Assembly (NCBI GenBank): GCA_028023455.1
Contig: JAQFVV010012402.1
Coordinates: 13,062,292-13,126,291 of the forward strand
Direction: 5' to 3'
DNA length: 64,000 nucleotides
Source: Epiperipatus broadwayi
Taxonomy: Eukaryota > Onychophora > Udeonychophora > Euonychophora > Peripatidae
Shown here in pieces: positions 33,281 to 46,489 of this stretch. Made by a program: the position numbers and the translations under genes. Below the pieces are notes generated by a model. It had not been told where the DNA came from, made no database searches, and saw nothing but the letters and a program-made list of their open reading frames with translations. Position 1 is the first letter of the stretch, and every line of letters starts with the position of its first letter.

Positions 33281-36120
33281 AGATAGCTTAACAGAATAGA
33301 TTTTTTATATTCCTTTAGTAGCATAATTATAGATGCTATTTTATGAACTGTCTCATGGTGGTTTCATAGAATAAAACTAATGTTTTGCATCTTAATTGTA
33401 GTTATGTAATTATGTAGTCAGCAGGGTGAATGTGTCTTGGGAAGCATATACATGCCTATACTTCATCCTGTATTTATTGTATTAAATGGGCTTGGTTTAA
33501 GGTCAACCCATTTTTTTAGTTCCGACAGCTCTCCTTTTAAAATGGGGTTTTGGTATTAAGAACCACCCTATTATCTTTATTTGGGACTGAAGCACAAGAA
33601 TACAGATATCTTATTAGCTGTTCTGATCACCAGGACTAAATGTCTCTTATTCACAGTAAGGGGTATGGTATAAGGGAACTAATTATCTGGCAATGAATCC
33701 CATGATCAAGCGCATTTGAGACATACAGACTCAGATTATATATTTGTATAAATGCCATAGTATCTGAAGCCATACTACTAACAACCAGTTCATCCCTCCA
33801 TGAGTAAATATTTCAGCTTTGATTTGAACTTGAATCTAGTTTTGTAAACTTATTATCTATATAGAGAAATCTTTATCTTATTAAAATGATATTAGTTATA
33901 AATTCATAAAGATCATCTCTGTAAACTAATGAGTGAAAATCTACTACTCTATAGCATAGCATAATTAAGGCATAATTAATCATGAATCACATGTAGATAA
34001 ATGTCCAAAATTGTAATAACAAATATTCACATTGAACAGCTTGTAACCAATAACCTCACCTGCGAGTGAGATAATTTCATGTATTGTAATCCTCACCTAC
34101 AAGTGAGAGAATTTCACATATTGCATTTCACATTGTTTTATTTTATTTTATTTTCTTAAATTCGGCTTATATTATATTTTGTTTAAATATAGTTACACTT
34201 AGTATCTCATTTTTTACTCATTATTATTCAAGAATCACAAACAGATTTATTGATATCTATTTGTGCGTCAGATCTCTATATAGCTATACTTTATGAATGT
34301 GTTACTTAATATAATAAAATGTTAGTTTCATGTTCCACCATTGTTCTACTGCCAGCATGGCAATTTAAAAAATGGAGTGTAGCTTCATATATGTCATTCA
34401 TAAGGTGGTAAATCTCTGAGCATTGGTCAAGTAACCAGGGTGAGATTGGATTTGAGGTCTCAACAACCTCACTTCAATCAGCCTTGGGATAATTTACTAA
34501 AATTCTGGATTTTGTTATGCAAATGTACAGATATGACCATTACAATATATTTTAATTATCAAACTTTCTAATAATGCAAGGGGGACAGCTAAAGAAATGG
34601 AAAGAATTAGCAATAAAAATTTTATTTGGCATTCAATATGTTGAAAACTGAAAATGAAATATATACATATATTTTAATTATCAAATATTTTATTAATGCT
34701 GGGGTTTAACTAGTTTGAAAATGGAATGTCTAAATATATTTTATCAAACTTTATAATAACAGTGATGGGATAGCTAGAGAAATGGAGAAAATAATGAAGG
34801 AACTTTTTGGTAGTAGTTGGTTAGGTGTCTGTGGCCGCTAGGCAATGCTAGGCAATGCATTCAATACATCAAATATGGAATTTAGATAATAAAACATTAA
34901 AAAAATGTCTACTGCTCAGAATATAACTCCTTATATATAAATTAGAAATGTATTTTAATAATCAATTGCATTATATTCTTTTATTTTTATTATTATCCTA
35001 CAAACACATGAAAGGATGGGTCAGCTTTGCTCACATTAGTAAAATAAAATAATTAAAATATATTTAAAGAATATTTAAAAAATATATAAAAAGAATTAAA
35101 ATATATAAAAGAATTAAAATATATTTAAAGAATATTTACACGTAATAGTAATGCATGAGTTAGCAACAGCAATTTAAAAATGACCTACAACTTTGTTTAT
35201 AAAAATGTGTTGCAATAGTTGTTTTTATATGCCATTGATATCTCATGTATTATAATTTCATGTAAATATTATTTAAACAGGTTTTAATTATCAATTACAT
35301 TAGATTTTTTTAATATAATAATGTGAGCAATGCTATTGGTACAGTTAGTATATATTATAACCCTTAGTTTCTTTTGCAAAGAAACTAATGATGGGAAAAT
35401 AAATGGTAGGGTTAATTTCTTAACTATTTATGAGTAAAAAAAAATTTTTTTTAGTTTAAGAAAAGTTGAAAGGCTTTTTTTGGAGAGATTTATAACTGTG
35501 TGGCTTGGATTAACATATATAGAAGAATCTGTTTGTATTTATTTAAAATTATAACTAGCATTATGTAGAGGGAAGAGGGATTGACTATTGTACACACTGT
35601 AATATCTGAAAGTATTTATTTATATGTCTAAAGAAAAAAGTCTTCTTGAATCGTAATATTTATCAATAAAAATGTTAGTGCAACTTGAAATTGAACTTGT
35701 TACAAATAGGAAAAACATTTTGTATTAATGTGAATAAAAGATATTTTGTGCTAATATGAATATGAACAAGCAGCTCTCTATTTAGTTTTGTGCATGTGTA
35801 TGTGTGTGTGTGATGCAGATATATAGATTTTTTTTCCTTTGTAGAAATTTATGCATTGTACTCTAGATTTTTAATAGTATAATGTAAAATGAATTTATTT
35901 GTATAGGAATTATTTATTGTTTGCAGCTCTAGACATGATTTAGTTTTAAAGAAAGGAATTTTTTATATAATATCTGTTTTGCAAAATTACCAGTAATTCT
36001 ATATTTCTTTGAATAGTTTTCATAAATCAAAAGCAATGTGTTAATGAAATAGGAGCTGAGGATAATAAACCAAACTAACATTTAACAGATGGGTCAAGGG
36101 TTAATTTCAGAGAGAAAATC
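33281..36120. other. No gene recognised
   Basis: AT-rich DNA with no credible coding frame. Bases 34045-34130 hold two imperfect copies of a roughly 45-bp unit containing CCTCACCT(G/A)C(G/A)AGTGAGA. Bases 34555-34800 contain loosely repeated TATATTTTAATTATCAAA segments. Bases 35060-35135 hold a short tandem of ATATTTAAAGAATATTTA-like units. Confidence 0.5.
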
Positions 36121-36177
36121 ATAAATTAGAGAAAACCAGGTATGGGAAAGGAACTTGCACATTTTTTTCTTCTGGCT

Positions 36178-36185
36178 TATAAAAG
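36178..36185 (+). promoter_or_regulatory. TATA box candidate with downstream splice donor
   Basis: TATAAAAG is a full consensus TATA box, unusually placed in a GC-richer context (CTTATAAAAGGGGCTAAGG). About 60 bases downstream, CTCTGGTGAGTTTT at 36237-36250 is a strong splice-donor match with GT at 36242-36243. A short non-coding first exon from about 36208 to 36241 would fit a polymerase II gene, but I found no downstream exon that I could support. Confidence 0.4.
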
Positions 36186-36250
36186 GGGCTAAGGAAAGTG
36201 AAAAGGGGACTGCTCTGAATGACTTACCAATTCAATCTCTGGTGAGTTTT

Positions 36251-39200
36251 CCTCTGATTGTTTTCTCTCTTGAAGGCAATAATTGACTTAACTTGTTAAG
36301 AAGTGTAAAAACATTACTTAAATATGAAGTTCTAATTCAATTATAAATGGTGTATAGTTCTCTTTCTCCAAGATTAATTATGACCAAATTAACTCATAAT
36401 AAAAGATTTTATACTCAATATCTCAATCTTTATATTTGGTTCTTTAAAGTTCATTTAAGAAAAACATCTCGAGGACAGTATTGTATCCATGGCCTTGTTA
36501 ATAAAACTCCAAGGAATGATCAGATTTTAATATAAAGTTAGATGACTAATCAATTTTTTTAACAGTAAATTTTTTTTTGATTGTGATTCGAACCTAAGAA
36601 TGATAAAAAGAAAAGCGTCTAGTACATTATTTTATTTGAATTTTTTTTTCTCTTAAAAGAAATTGAGAAAAAAACCAAGAAAGAAAAATGATGACACTTA
36701 AAGAAACTAAAATGTGAAACCAAGGATCTGAATTTAAACCCAGAAAGAAAAATATTAAAAATGTGAAAGTAATCTGCAGGACTCATTATCAACCACTTTT
36801 AATTATCATGATCAATGTAGCTACATCTTGAATAAAGGTACTTTATGTGCATCTATAAAATATATATTTTCCAAAACAAGTGAACTAAATGGTAATTGGT
36901 GTTGGTGGACAATAATATCAAGTCTTCAGACTTAGCTTCAAAGAGATGATCTGTAATGTTTATTATTTATTATTATTTTGCTTTATTTATATGTGTAGCA
37001 TGTTTAATAGAGATTTAACGATTATATTAGTTTTTTTTTTTTTAAAAAAAGAGAAATGATTTTGACCCATAAAGACTCATTGATGTTAAAAAAAGAAATT
37101 AAAAAATGTTAATGTGTAATAATGAGGAAGTATAAATGCTTACGTATTTGTAAAAAAAGAAAAAAGATAGAAAAGATTTTTATTATTATCAAAATTATAT
37201 ACTTAGTATTGGATGTATGAAAAGTGATTGGATGATCATGTGAATGGTCATTGCTATGCTATATGTTGATTCAATCTGTTGTGATTATAAAGATTGGATG
37301 GGTGTTGTTGAGTGCTTGACTTTTTAAGTTAAGATAGTTCATGGGTTTGGTTCATGATCGGTCAGACTTTATTATTTGCATCAAGACTGTAATTGCTCTA
37401 TGTGTATGTATATGTGAAACTATAAATGCTTGTTATTACTGAGGTAGAGGTATCTTACCACCTCGAAGGGATAAATAGGAAATAACTATCTCATAATTTA
37501 TTCACTATGTATGCAGTAGGAGATCAAGGACCAGTTCCCAGCTCCATTTGTTTTTATTTAAGTAGGGAATTATTGATAGAGTTATTGATAGAGTTGCGGA
37601 AAATGTTATGCATGCCTATATAGAGTAAATGTGTAGAGACATAGTTCCTCACATAGTTCAAGCCTCAGGAAAAGGCTTCTCTCTGGCCAATGCTGACATT
37701 TGAAGTTGTGAGTCATTTAATTTCCCTTACTGAGACACTGATATGTGCGTTATGAAGTGATGCATGGTGCTATAAAGTATATGGAGGGTTTTTCAGGACA
37801 GGATAAAAGTTGCTATGACAGGATTAGGGTTGTAGTCAGATGTGTGTGTTGATGTGGGGAATGACAAACAGTTACTTTAATTTATAAGCTGACTGATCTG
37901 TGGTCAGAGTTTGTGAAGGATAATAAAATTGAACACTGTCAAGCTGTGGCAACATACTTGCCTATCAAGATATATGCAGTCACGAAAGTAGAAAGCAGTG
38001 AATATTTGGCATGCATGAATGTAAAATTATGGTTTTATATTTAAATCCATTTGTTGAACAGATTAGAGATTTTACATATCACATCATCTTTTCATAGGAA
38101 ATATAAGAGATATTATTGCTGGTTGGAATAATTAAATTTAGAATTATTGTAAAGATGTTATTGGGTGTTGGAATAGTTCAATTTATAATTGTTGTAATGA
38201 AAGGGGGGGGGCAGAAATTTATTGGCTCTATACAAGGTTATAAGATAATTTTGTATTATACTTAAATACGAAATTCTGATTTCATGCGTAAGCATATTAA
38301 TATTCAATTAAAAGATGAATCAAGACAATCATTAGGTTTAGGGAAATTTATCTAATTTAAACTATGTATTATTATTATCATTATTTAGTTAAAGTAAATT
38401 TCATATAACATTTGAGTGTAGTGATATTATATATATATATTTGTTTAAGTGTAATAAAGATTTGTTATTGTTATAAATTTACATGCGTGTCTTGTGTTTT
38501 AATATTTCAAATATCTCCAGAATCTATATCCAACACCTATATCTAGAACTAATATCAGATCACATTTAAATTTAGTAATGGTTTTATATTGATTGATTTC
38601 CATAGTTGATTTGCATAATTCATTTTTATAGTGATTGATTTCCATATTTCATGTACATAAGTGATTTCCTTGATCGATTTCCTTGATTAATGTCCATGGT
38701 TTACTTCCATAGTTTACTTTGGCAAAATGTAATAGATTAAAAGTACTAATTAAATTTGGAAAACAGTTGATATAAAATAGAATAATATGAGAGAAAATAA
38801 TTAATTTAGGTATATTAAATTTAGTCATTTGGTTCATTGTAATGTTATAAATATTGGGAGCAGACATAAAATCCCTTTTCTGCTTTTGGTATTTAATATG
38901 AGTCCCACTGGTAAACTCACATTAAAGTTTAGTTTAGCAGGTTTACGGATCACATCCATTGCATTGTAATCATTAATAATTGCACCTCATTAGCATATCA
39001 AGACTTTGAGAAAGAGTACTTCGATTATTAATCTAAGAGCCAGCTTGGAAGTCAAGTAGCATAAATATTAAAATCGGGAGATACTATTATAATAATGATC
39101 ATGAATTGATAATTAGTTGGAAGGCATATATGTGTGTTTACAGAAATAGGATTAAGAGTTATCAGTTAAGACCAGACAGTCAGTGATATTTTTTTCCTTT

Positions 39201-40329
39201 TACTTTTAAAAGAAAAGCCCCCAGTTATATAATTGTGACTAGTGAAAGTGATAGATGCTGAGAATGAAAAATAAAGTAGTGTGATTAAATGGGAAGGATT
39301 TATAACATTTCTTTATCCTACTTTAAATTAAATTATAATTTTATATTATAAACATAAGTTATGAGTTCTCCGCATTGATTACTAATTTATTTCTGGTCAT
39401 GTATATATTAGAAATGTATACAACATTCTCGTAGTTACCATTCGAGATCATGTATTTATATAAAGTTGTCTGATTATTATTTAGTTAGTAATAAGGATTT
39501 ATCACGGAAATATTTGTATAATTGTCCCTAGGTATGAAACCAAGGCCATAATAAATTGAATTGGATTTATCAACATATTATTTTTTGAGACAATTTAATT
39601 ACTTCCTTCATCATTTCCTATTGTAATAAGAATGGATGATGATGATCTCTGGTGGACATTGTGATTTCATGGTTACAATTTAATTTGGCATCTGGATATT
39701 CTTAAAATCTTATTATTAATATCATTAGATAAACACACTAGCATTCTTTCTTAGACCCCAGGGTTATTTTCAATCGATTAGCTACTTGCACTAAAGTTGA
39801 TATATGTTGGTGACCTATATTGGTAAATAAATAAAAAAATTGTTTAGCTTACAGAAAATATGGTCGATTATAAATGATAAATTCTTATCTTAGAAATAGT
39901 TTATTGTAAATAATATGAAGTATTGTTTTATATCTGTTTGAATATAGTTAATATTATCATAATGACTTTAGTTTTGAATTTTAAACGAAATATCAATATT
40001 TTGTTTTGGTCTTATTAAAAATAAAATTTAAGATTAATAATATTTTTATTTAAAGTACATTACATTTAGTATACTTTTTACATATATTTAGGGTGTTCCT
40101 ATTTCCACAGGGTCTAATCGGGATGCACGACCAAAAAAAAAAAATTCATTGCAGATTACTGTAAATATTTCAGTACGAAAATTAAAAAAATCACAAAATA
40201 TATATCATCACATTTACATGAGTAGCAATATACTCATTCCTAATATAAACAAAAGTAAAAGACAATTGTTTGTATACATATATTATCATATATAATAACA
40301 CAGCAAATATACCATCACTTTTTCTTTTA
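36251..40329. other. No gene recognised
   Basis: Four kilobases without a supported gene. A 62-residue frame at 36347-36535 follows the TATA/donor motif but shows no family features. A G-run of nine lies near 38203. Bases 38580-38715 are a degenerate tandem built on TTGATTTCCATAGTT. A possible old transcription unit cannot be excluded because short exons would be invisible by eye. Confidence 0.45.
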
Positions 40330-41225
40330 AAATATATATGTTCTACAATAATATCAGCAAAATAAAAATCCTTTTTCTTTTCAAAAACTTTATTTTTTTA
40401 TATCAATACTGAACATATATATATTTATATAATACAAAACTCCAACGTTTCAACTGTTTTTATGTCCATACAGTCATTGTCAAGGATCTGCAACAACAAT
40501 GAAATACATATTTATAAATAAACTTCAATTACATAAATACCTTCATCTTACATTAACATAAACAGTAACAAACATATTAAACATATATAATTATATTTTA
40601 CTTACATCTCTCTCCCACTGCTATTTTTTATTACAGTTTCTTTTACATTATTTAATTATAAATCTGTTCTTAAAATAATGTATAATGAAAATAAATGTTT
40701 AAATAGGTTTAGGTAAATTGTTAAAAGGTTTTTTTGTACAAAAAAGATGTTTATATTTGTTTTATATTCATTTAAAGCTATAGTTTAGAAATGTAGTTTT
40801 TGAGATGGGTTTTAGATAAGATTTAAAAAGGGGGAGGTTTTTTAAAATTAGGGTGGGTTTTTAAATTTGTATAAAAAGTTTCTTGGCTGATTTTAAGAAC
40901 AGATTTATAATTAAATAATGTAAAAGAAAGTGTAATAAAAAATAGCAGTGGGAGAGAGATGTAAGTAAAATATAATTATGTATGTTTAATATGTTTGTTA
41001 CTGTTTATATTAATGTAAGATGAAGGTATTTATGTAATTGAAGTTTATTTATAAATATGTATTTTATTGTTGTTGCAGATCCTTGACAATGACTGTATGG
41101 ACATAAAAACAGTTGAAACGTTGGAGTTTTGTATTATATATATATATGTTCAGTATTGATATAAAAAAATAAAGTTTTTGAAAAGAAAAAGGATTTTTAT
41201 TTTTCTGATATTATACATATATTAT
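40330..41225. mobile_element. Long inverted repeat (fold-back) with about 340-bp arms
   Basis: The left arm (about 40330-40676) and right arm (about 40890-41225) are reverse complements with few differences, around a roughly 213-bp loop. The right arm read forward has a pyrimidine-AG acceptor-like site (TTGTTGTTGCAG, about 41067-41078), a segment with ACAGTTGAAACGTTGGAG (about 41109-41126) and AATAAAG as a possible poly(A) signal near 41169. The arms therefore look like two head-to-head copies of the 3' end of some transcribed repeat. No coding frame of note and no target duplication were found. Confidence 0.8.
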
Positions 41226-42479
41226 CTATCAAAACAATATCACAAATTGAAATCTTTCATTACTAATATATCAAAATAATAGGGAGGCATTTTCATTTTG
41301 GGAATATTTCTAATTAACCAATCAAAAAATTAATTATAAAATATTAAATGAATAAATATTGATTTAAAATAAAAATTAAATATAAAGTTAACATTAAAAG
41401 TTAAAAAATTAAAGTAAAAATAAAAATGAGTAGTTAAGAAAACCAGTAAACATCACATAACCACCATTTCTTATGGAGAGTTTTGCCTGTTTTAAGAAAA
41501 CCAGGGCAATTATCTGTCCCAAAAGAATATGTCGGGACACTGGGACAAGAGACATAAAGCAAAAGCATGTGAATACCCAACATATATGTGTAAATATATG
41601 TGGACAATTAATTTATTAATTGTAGAATTTAGCATAATGAATTTATATGTAATAACCAAAATGACATATGTTCATTTATTATTCTATTCTTGAAAATTTA
41701 ACTTCATTTTAAATAGATTCTGTCTATTTAAAAGAAAATAATTATGGTTTAAAGGAAAGAAAAGGAAAAGATATGTGTTATTTTCAATTACATTAAGTTG
41801 TTCATTTGCAAAAAAATATATATTTTATTTTTTTAATTTTGTAAATAATTATTATTTAAAACTATTACATTTGGAAAATTACATCAAAAAAGACATTCCA
41901 AAAATGACAAAAGTATGGAAAATTTTATTGAACTTTCATTTGAACTCTAACACATGTTTCAAAGTTGTTTTAATCTATTACCATGCTATATTTTATGTTG
42001 CAACATAATGTAAATAGATTATAAATTTATCTTCAAATTCTTAAAAATGGATTACTCATGCATTATTCTTGTTTTAATTTGATCAGCTAACCAAAAAAGG
42101 AAATGAAGGTGTGAAATCTATTGAAATAATGTCAAAATGGATCTCAAATCATTTACTTTGCCAGCAATACCTGAACCAATACTATTATTTAGAGATCATA
42201 GGATTCAAAAATAACATTAATTAACATCTTAATATGATTTTTCAATGATTTGTGACATCAATTGTTATTTGTCTTTCTATAAACTTTCAATTTAAACTTT
42301 ACTAAAATATAGAGTTCTTTCTATTTAAATAATTATGAACCTGTGAACTGTTAAAACTAATTCACTTTATCCTAACATTTATTTTTATTAAGGAGTTAAC
42401 ATTTATTTTTATTAAGGAATTTCATTAAAACAAAATTAAATTATTTTCGTGAATCAAATTTCAAGCTATGCTGATCATA
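41226..42479. other. No gene recognised
   Basis: AT-rich DNA. The 77-residue frame at 41775-42008 is low-complexity. A direct repeat of AACATTTATTTTTATTAAGGA occurs at about 42376-42418. Confidence 0.5.
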
Positions 42480-42481
42480 TA

Positions 42482-44343
42482 CACCTGGGTCTCATTTCAT
42501 GCCGATTATTTTAATGCGATTTTGAAGTTATGCGATTCATGTTTCTTCTTAATATCTTTCATATTTCACTATATTTATTAGACATCAAGAAATTTAAATT
42601 ATTAATAACTTATTTTGACTTGAAATACTTTTTTTTTTCAAAAATATAATGTTATATTAGCAGCTAACATGAATATGGCCTGAAGCTGTATTTAGAATAT
42701 TAGCTTCTATGTAAATAATCTACTTATACTAATGAGTAAATAATAATAATAGATTTATATTTACATATAAAAATATCGCAATAAATATTCAAAAATTTTA
42801 AACTTTTAAAACGTATTTTGTTAATTATAACAGAAATAAATAACTTTTTAGATTTTTAAAATAAATAATAACTAAGATTTTATTGATTTTATAATCTGAA
42901 AATAATCTTTCTAATGATAATCTATAATCTTTTTGTTTTGATTACAATCTCACATGATGAATCTGATTTCTTAACAGTTCACAAACGAACGCATATTGTC
43001 AAATATCCAAATAACCACTAATGATTAAAATATGTATGAAAAAATGTAAAATTAAATACTGTAGTTAATAAAAAAAGTTTGTCTTGTATTTTTTTTTCAA
43101 ATACACCTGGGTCTCTTTTTACGCGGACTTATTTAACACGATTTTGAAGCTCCACGATTCACGTTTCACCGGAAGTCAAACTCCGATAATGCGCTATTAC
43201 TTTAAATAATAAATTTCACGCACTTACATTATATTGAAAGTAATAGCACATTATTGAAATTCGACTTTCATCTTAGTAATTTCAATATTTTCAGTGCTTT
43301 ATAATAGTAAGATTTTATGCAATAATGAAATTAAAATCATGATTTCCACATTTTATGTATACACACATTAAATTTTACAAGATTATAATGTAAATTTGTT
43401 CAAACATTGTGCGTGTTAATTTTGCATTTTAAATCACATTCTGTTTTTGCTTTTTAAAAAAGAAAGTTTAATCAATTATTAATCATTTAGAGTCCACAAG
43501 TTTATTTTTAAAAGGTGAGTAATAGCAGTGAAACGAAATTTGATTTTTAAACGGGATTGAAAATTAAAAAATTAAAGACAAAAATAAGAATTTAATTTTT
43601 AGTTGTTAGTTTTAATTAAATTTTCCCCAGAAGTGGTGAATAAATGTCTTTTTATTATCATAAGTCTAAATTCATAAACAATTAATAAAATCATCGTCTC
43701 AAAGATCAATTACATTGTCAACAGAAAACCATTAGCACAACATGAGAGTGCAAATGAACGTGTTTTTCAGCAAATACCAATAATAATTAAAACGTGCATA
43801 AAAAAATGTAAATTACTGTACTGTAAATTATGCATAAAAATATATTATTTTGAATAAAATTAAATATTATAGTTAAAAAAAGTTTGTCTTGTATCAATTT
43901 TTTTCAAATTTGAAATTTTTTATTAGTCATATTTTATTTCCTTATTTTTTTTTTTTGTGCGAATTTTAAAGTAATTTTACATTGGTGCTTTGCTATTACA
44001 CGAATTTTGAAAAATCACAGACCACATCCCCCCTTTTTCAATGTAAGTTATATCTATTTTTGTGCGATTTCATTTGCGCGTGTTTTCTAAGGAACCTATC
44101 TATTGCGTAAAACGAGACCCAGGTGTATTTGAAATTTTTTATTAGTCATACTTTATTTCCTTATTTTTTTAATGCGAATTTTAAAGTAATTTTTCCTTCT
44201 TGCTTTGCTTTTATGTGATTTCTGAAAATTACAACCCCTATCCCCATTTTTCAAGGTAAGTAGTTTTAAGGCTATTTTTGTGAGATTTCTTTTGTGCGTG
44301 TTTTCTGAGGAACCTATCTACCACATAAAATGAGACCCAGGTA
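42482..44343. mobile_element. TA-flanked inverted-repeat element, host of a nested relative
   Basis: Left end CACCTGGGTCTCATTTCATG at 42482 after TA; right end CATAAAATGAGACCCAGGTA at 44343 before TA, with one changed terminal base. Without the nested element it is about 840 bp and resembles 8559-9594 in inverse orientation (shared AAGTTTGTCTTGTA and ATTTTAAAGTAATTTT segments). No transposase frame. Confidence 0.82.
43104..44125. mobile_element. Nested TA-flanked inverted-repeat element
   Basis: A 1022-bp unit with ends CACCTGGGTCTCTTTTTACG and its inverse (…AAAACGAGACCCAGGTG), flanked by TA at 43102-43103 and 44126-44127. It sits inside the 42482-44343 element at a CAAA-TA-TTTGAAA site, where the sequence on both sides joins to match the 8559-9594 copy. 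Its interior includes a different segment (about 43150-43560) not seen in the outer copy. Non-autonomous. Confidence 0.88.
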
Positions 44344-44345
44344 TA

Positions 44346-45257
44346 TATATTATCCAGGCATTATGTTTTACATTCTGTATTATTCCCGCCATTACTATCA
44401 GACATTTACTAATCAGTGAGAAGAAAAAGGATTGTTTTATTTATTAAAAAGGATATTATATATTTAAAAAACTTATTTGTATGGTTTATAATTTTTTTTA
44501 AAAAAAAGATGTTTCTCTTTAGCTTTAAAATTAAGAAAATATGATTTTTTTTTGTGGTTGTTTGATACAAACTTTTATATGATACATGATTAAAATTTTT
44601 CAGAATGTGTTCTTTGCGTGAAAATGACATTTTAAAAAATCTGATTACTGTATTTCTTTTTTTATGAATATATACAAGATATGGTTAATATAATTGTTAA
44701 TATATTGTTAAAATTTATAAATATTATTTGTAATAGGTATTCTTTTAAATTTACTTATTTATCAACAAAGTTAAGATATGGAAGTAACCGGTTAAATAAG
44801 TATGTGCTTTGTATTTAAGTGGGCCCAAAGAAAGAAATGAAGTGAGAGGGTAGAGCAAAGAGTTTCCTCAATTTACAGATGTCATTGAATAGTAGTTAGG
44901 TTTAGATATATATATTAAGAATTTTGTGCCATGAAGGAATATGGGAAAGGGCTAGAAGATACCATCCATTATCCTTCTTAATCTCTCAAGATGTATTAGT
45001 TTGCTTATTTATATATAACGGTAGTTATTTATTATATATTTCAAAGTCCGATGGTTAATTTATCAAGAATGCTTATTAATATTTTGTTAATAAAAATAGA
45101 ATAATACTTTTGGGTCATATTTATGCATAAATTTAATGTTTACCAAAATAATAGAATTTTTTATGAATTCGCACCATATACATGCTTTATGTTTATATTA
45201 TCTTTCAAACACACACACATGTATGTTTTTTCTATGGCAATAATTATACTTTTTTTT
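44346..45257. other. No gene recognised
   Basis: AT-rich DNA with poly(T) runs. The minus frame at 44409-44630 and the plus frame at 45123-45320 are low-complexity or run into the LTR, and are not supported. Confidence 0.5.
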
Positions 45258-45262
45258 AATTC
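45258..45262. repeat. 5-bp target duplication, left copy
   Basis: AATTC directly before the left LTR; the same five bases follow the right LTR at 47942-47946. Five base pairs is the usual Ty3/gypsy duplication length. Confidence 0.85.
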
Positions 45263-45912
45263 TGCTGTGTCTTATGACCTGCAAGTAAATAAATGGACAA
45301 AGGCAGAATTGAGATGGTAAGATTATAGTTTAATACGGATAATTTTAACTATATGCATAGCCTATTATAAGGCATAATAAAATAATAAAAGGTCGTGGTG
45401 ACCTGCATAAAATACCCTAGTCCTGCTTTTGACTTACAGAGGCAGGAGTCTCTGACTCATAATTAAAACTCAGAACATACTCAGAACGTATTCAGAACAT
45501 AAGAACAATTAGTTTAGTTTATGGGGGTTTATATACCCCTCAAGACTTCTGGAGTCTTTTACATTCCTAACCATATATGGTGTTTTCACTTACGTTTTCA
45601 CATACACACAGTATTTTTATGTTTCTCACCATATATGGTATTTTACATAGTTTTCTGACCCTATAAGGTCAGCTGGGCTTTCTATTATTATACAACTTTC
45701 TATGATTTAATAACATTGTAATTTTACACAATCGTTATTCTTAATTACTATACAGTTATTTTACATATTTATTATACATTACAGTTATTACTTTTATTCT
45801 ACATTTATACAATTATTATTACTTTTACATATTCGTTATATTTATACAATTATTATTATTTACATATTCATTATACATTATATATGTTTATACCTTGACC
45901 TTGAATACTGCA
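45263..45912 (-). repeat. 3' LTR (left copy)
   Basis: 650 bp, from TGCTGTGTCTTATGACC to CTTGAATACTGCA on the plus strand. The interior is rich in ACATATTTATTATACATT-type short repeats. CCATATATGGT occurs twice, and TATACCCC is mirrored near 45530 in the GGGGTTTATATACCCC palindrome. Confidence 0.93.
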
Positions 45913-46396
45913 CTCCTCCCCCACTCCAGAAGTATGGTTTTTCACCTAACATAGTCTTTGAGATGAGACGAGGGGTTTCTAGTCCTTGCCTGTTGCTGGC
46001 GGTCTTTGCTGTTCTTCGCCAATTTACTGTTTGTTGATGATGGTTTCGATCCACCAATTTTTGCTGTGCTATAGGTACTTTCCGAGGTTTTGTTACAAAA
46101 GGTTTTCCTCTGTCTCTTAACTCTATTTCTACAGGTGAGGTTTTTTGTTTTCCTGGTTCTTTTTTGAACAAGCTGGGGTAATTATTTTTGACTTGCGATT
46201 CTATGTCGATTTTTTTTATTTTTATCATAATTTGATCAGATTCGTCTATAGTAGCACTTTTTATGTAGCTATTTTCCATCACTTCGCACGTAAATTCTCT
46301 GTTTGGTTTTGTATGGTGGTGCCATCTTTTGGGATACTTGGTTATTTTTCGATCAGATTTGTCTATAGTAGCACTTTTTAGGTAGCTACTTTCCAT
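45878..46396 (-). pseudogene. Pol remnant: protease-to-reverse-transcriptase linker with a duplicated segment
   Basis: A 172-residue open frame, the last dozen residues of which run into the LTR. Residues about 87-130 (NNYPSLFKKEPGKQ … PVEIELRDRGKPFV … KPRKVPIAQQ) match the segment just before the reverse transcriptase fingers of gypsy-type pol, where the pattern is YP.LF … G … P … K.R.VP. It stops matching there, so the deletion removed everything downstream. Residues 1-80 include two copies of a 39-residue unit (with SATIDKSD and SATIDESD, and KPNREFTC), encoded by two 117-bp direct repeats at 46234-46350 and 46351-46467. A protease DTG/DSG motif is not visible. Confidence 0.72.
45913..45927 (-). 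promoter_or_regulatory. Polypurine tract
   Basis: On the minus strand GGAGTGGGGGAGGAG lies immediately 5' of the 3' LTR, the position required to prime plus-strand synthesis. Confidence 0.82.
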
Positions 46397-46467
46397 CGCT
46401 TTGCACGTAAATTCTCTGTTCGGCTCTGTATGGTGGTGCCATATTTCGGGCTACTCGGTTATTATTC
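46234..46467 (-). repeat. In-frame tandem duplication, 2 x 117 bp
   Basis: Units begin GATCAGATT at 46234 and 46351, and a third GATCA start occurs at 46468. The length is divisible by three, so the reading is kept through the repeat. The copies differ at several positions, so the duplication is older than the insertion here and probably belongs to the family. Confidence 0.85.
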
Positions 46468-46489
46468 GATCACTTTCAGTTTCTGGTAA

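Noticed and set aside
36347-36535. 62-codon frame after the TATA/donor motif as a host gene
   Set aside because: It lies in the presumed intron, has no conserved features, and its composition fits chance.
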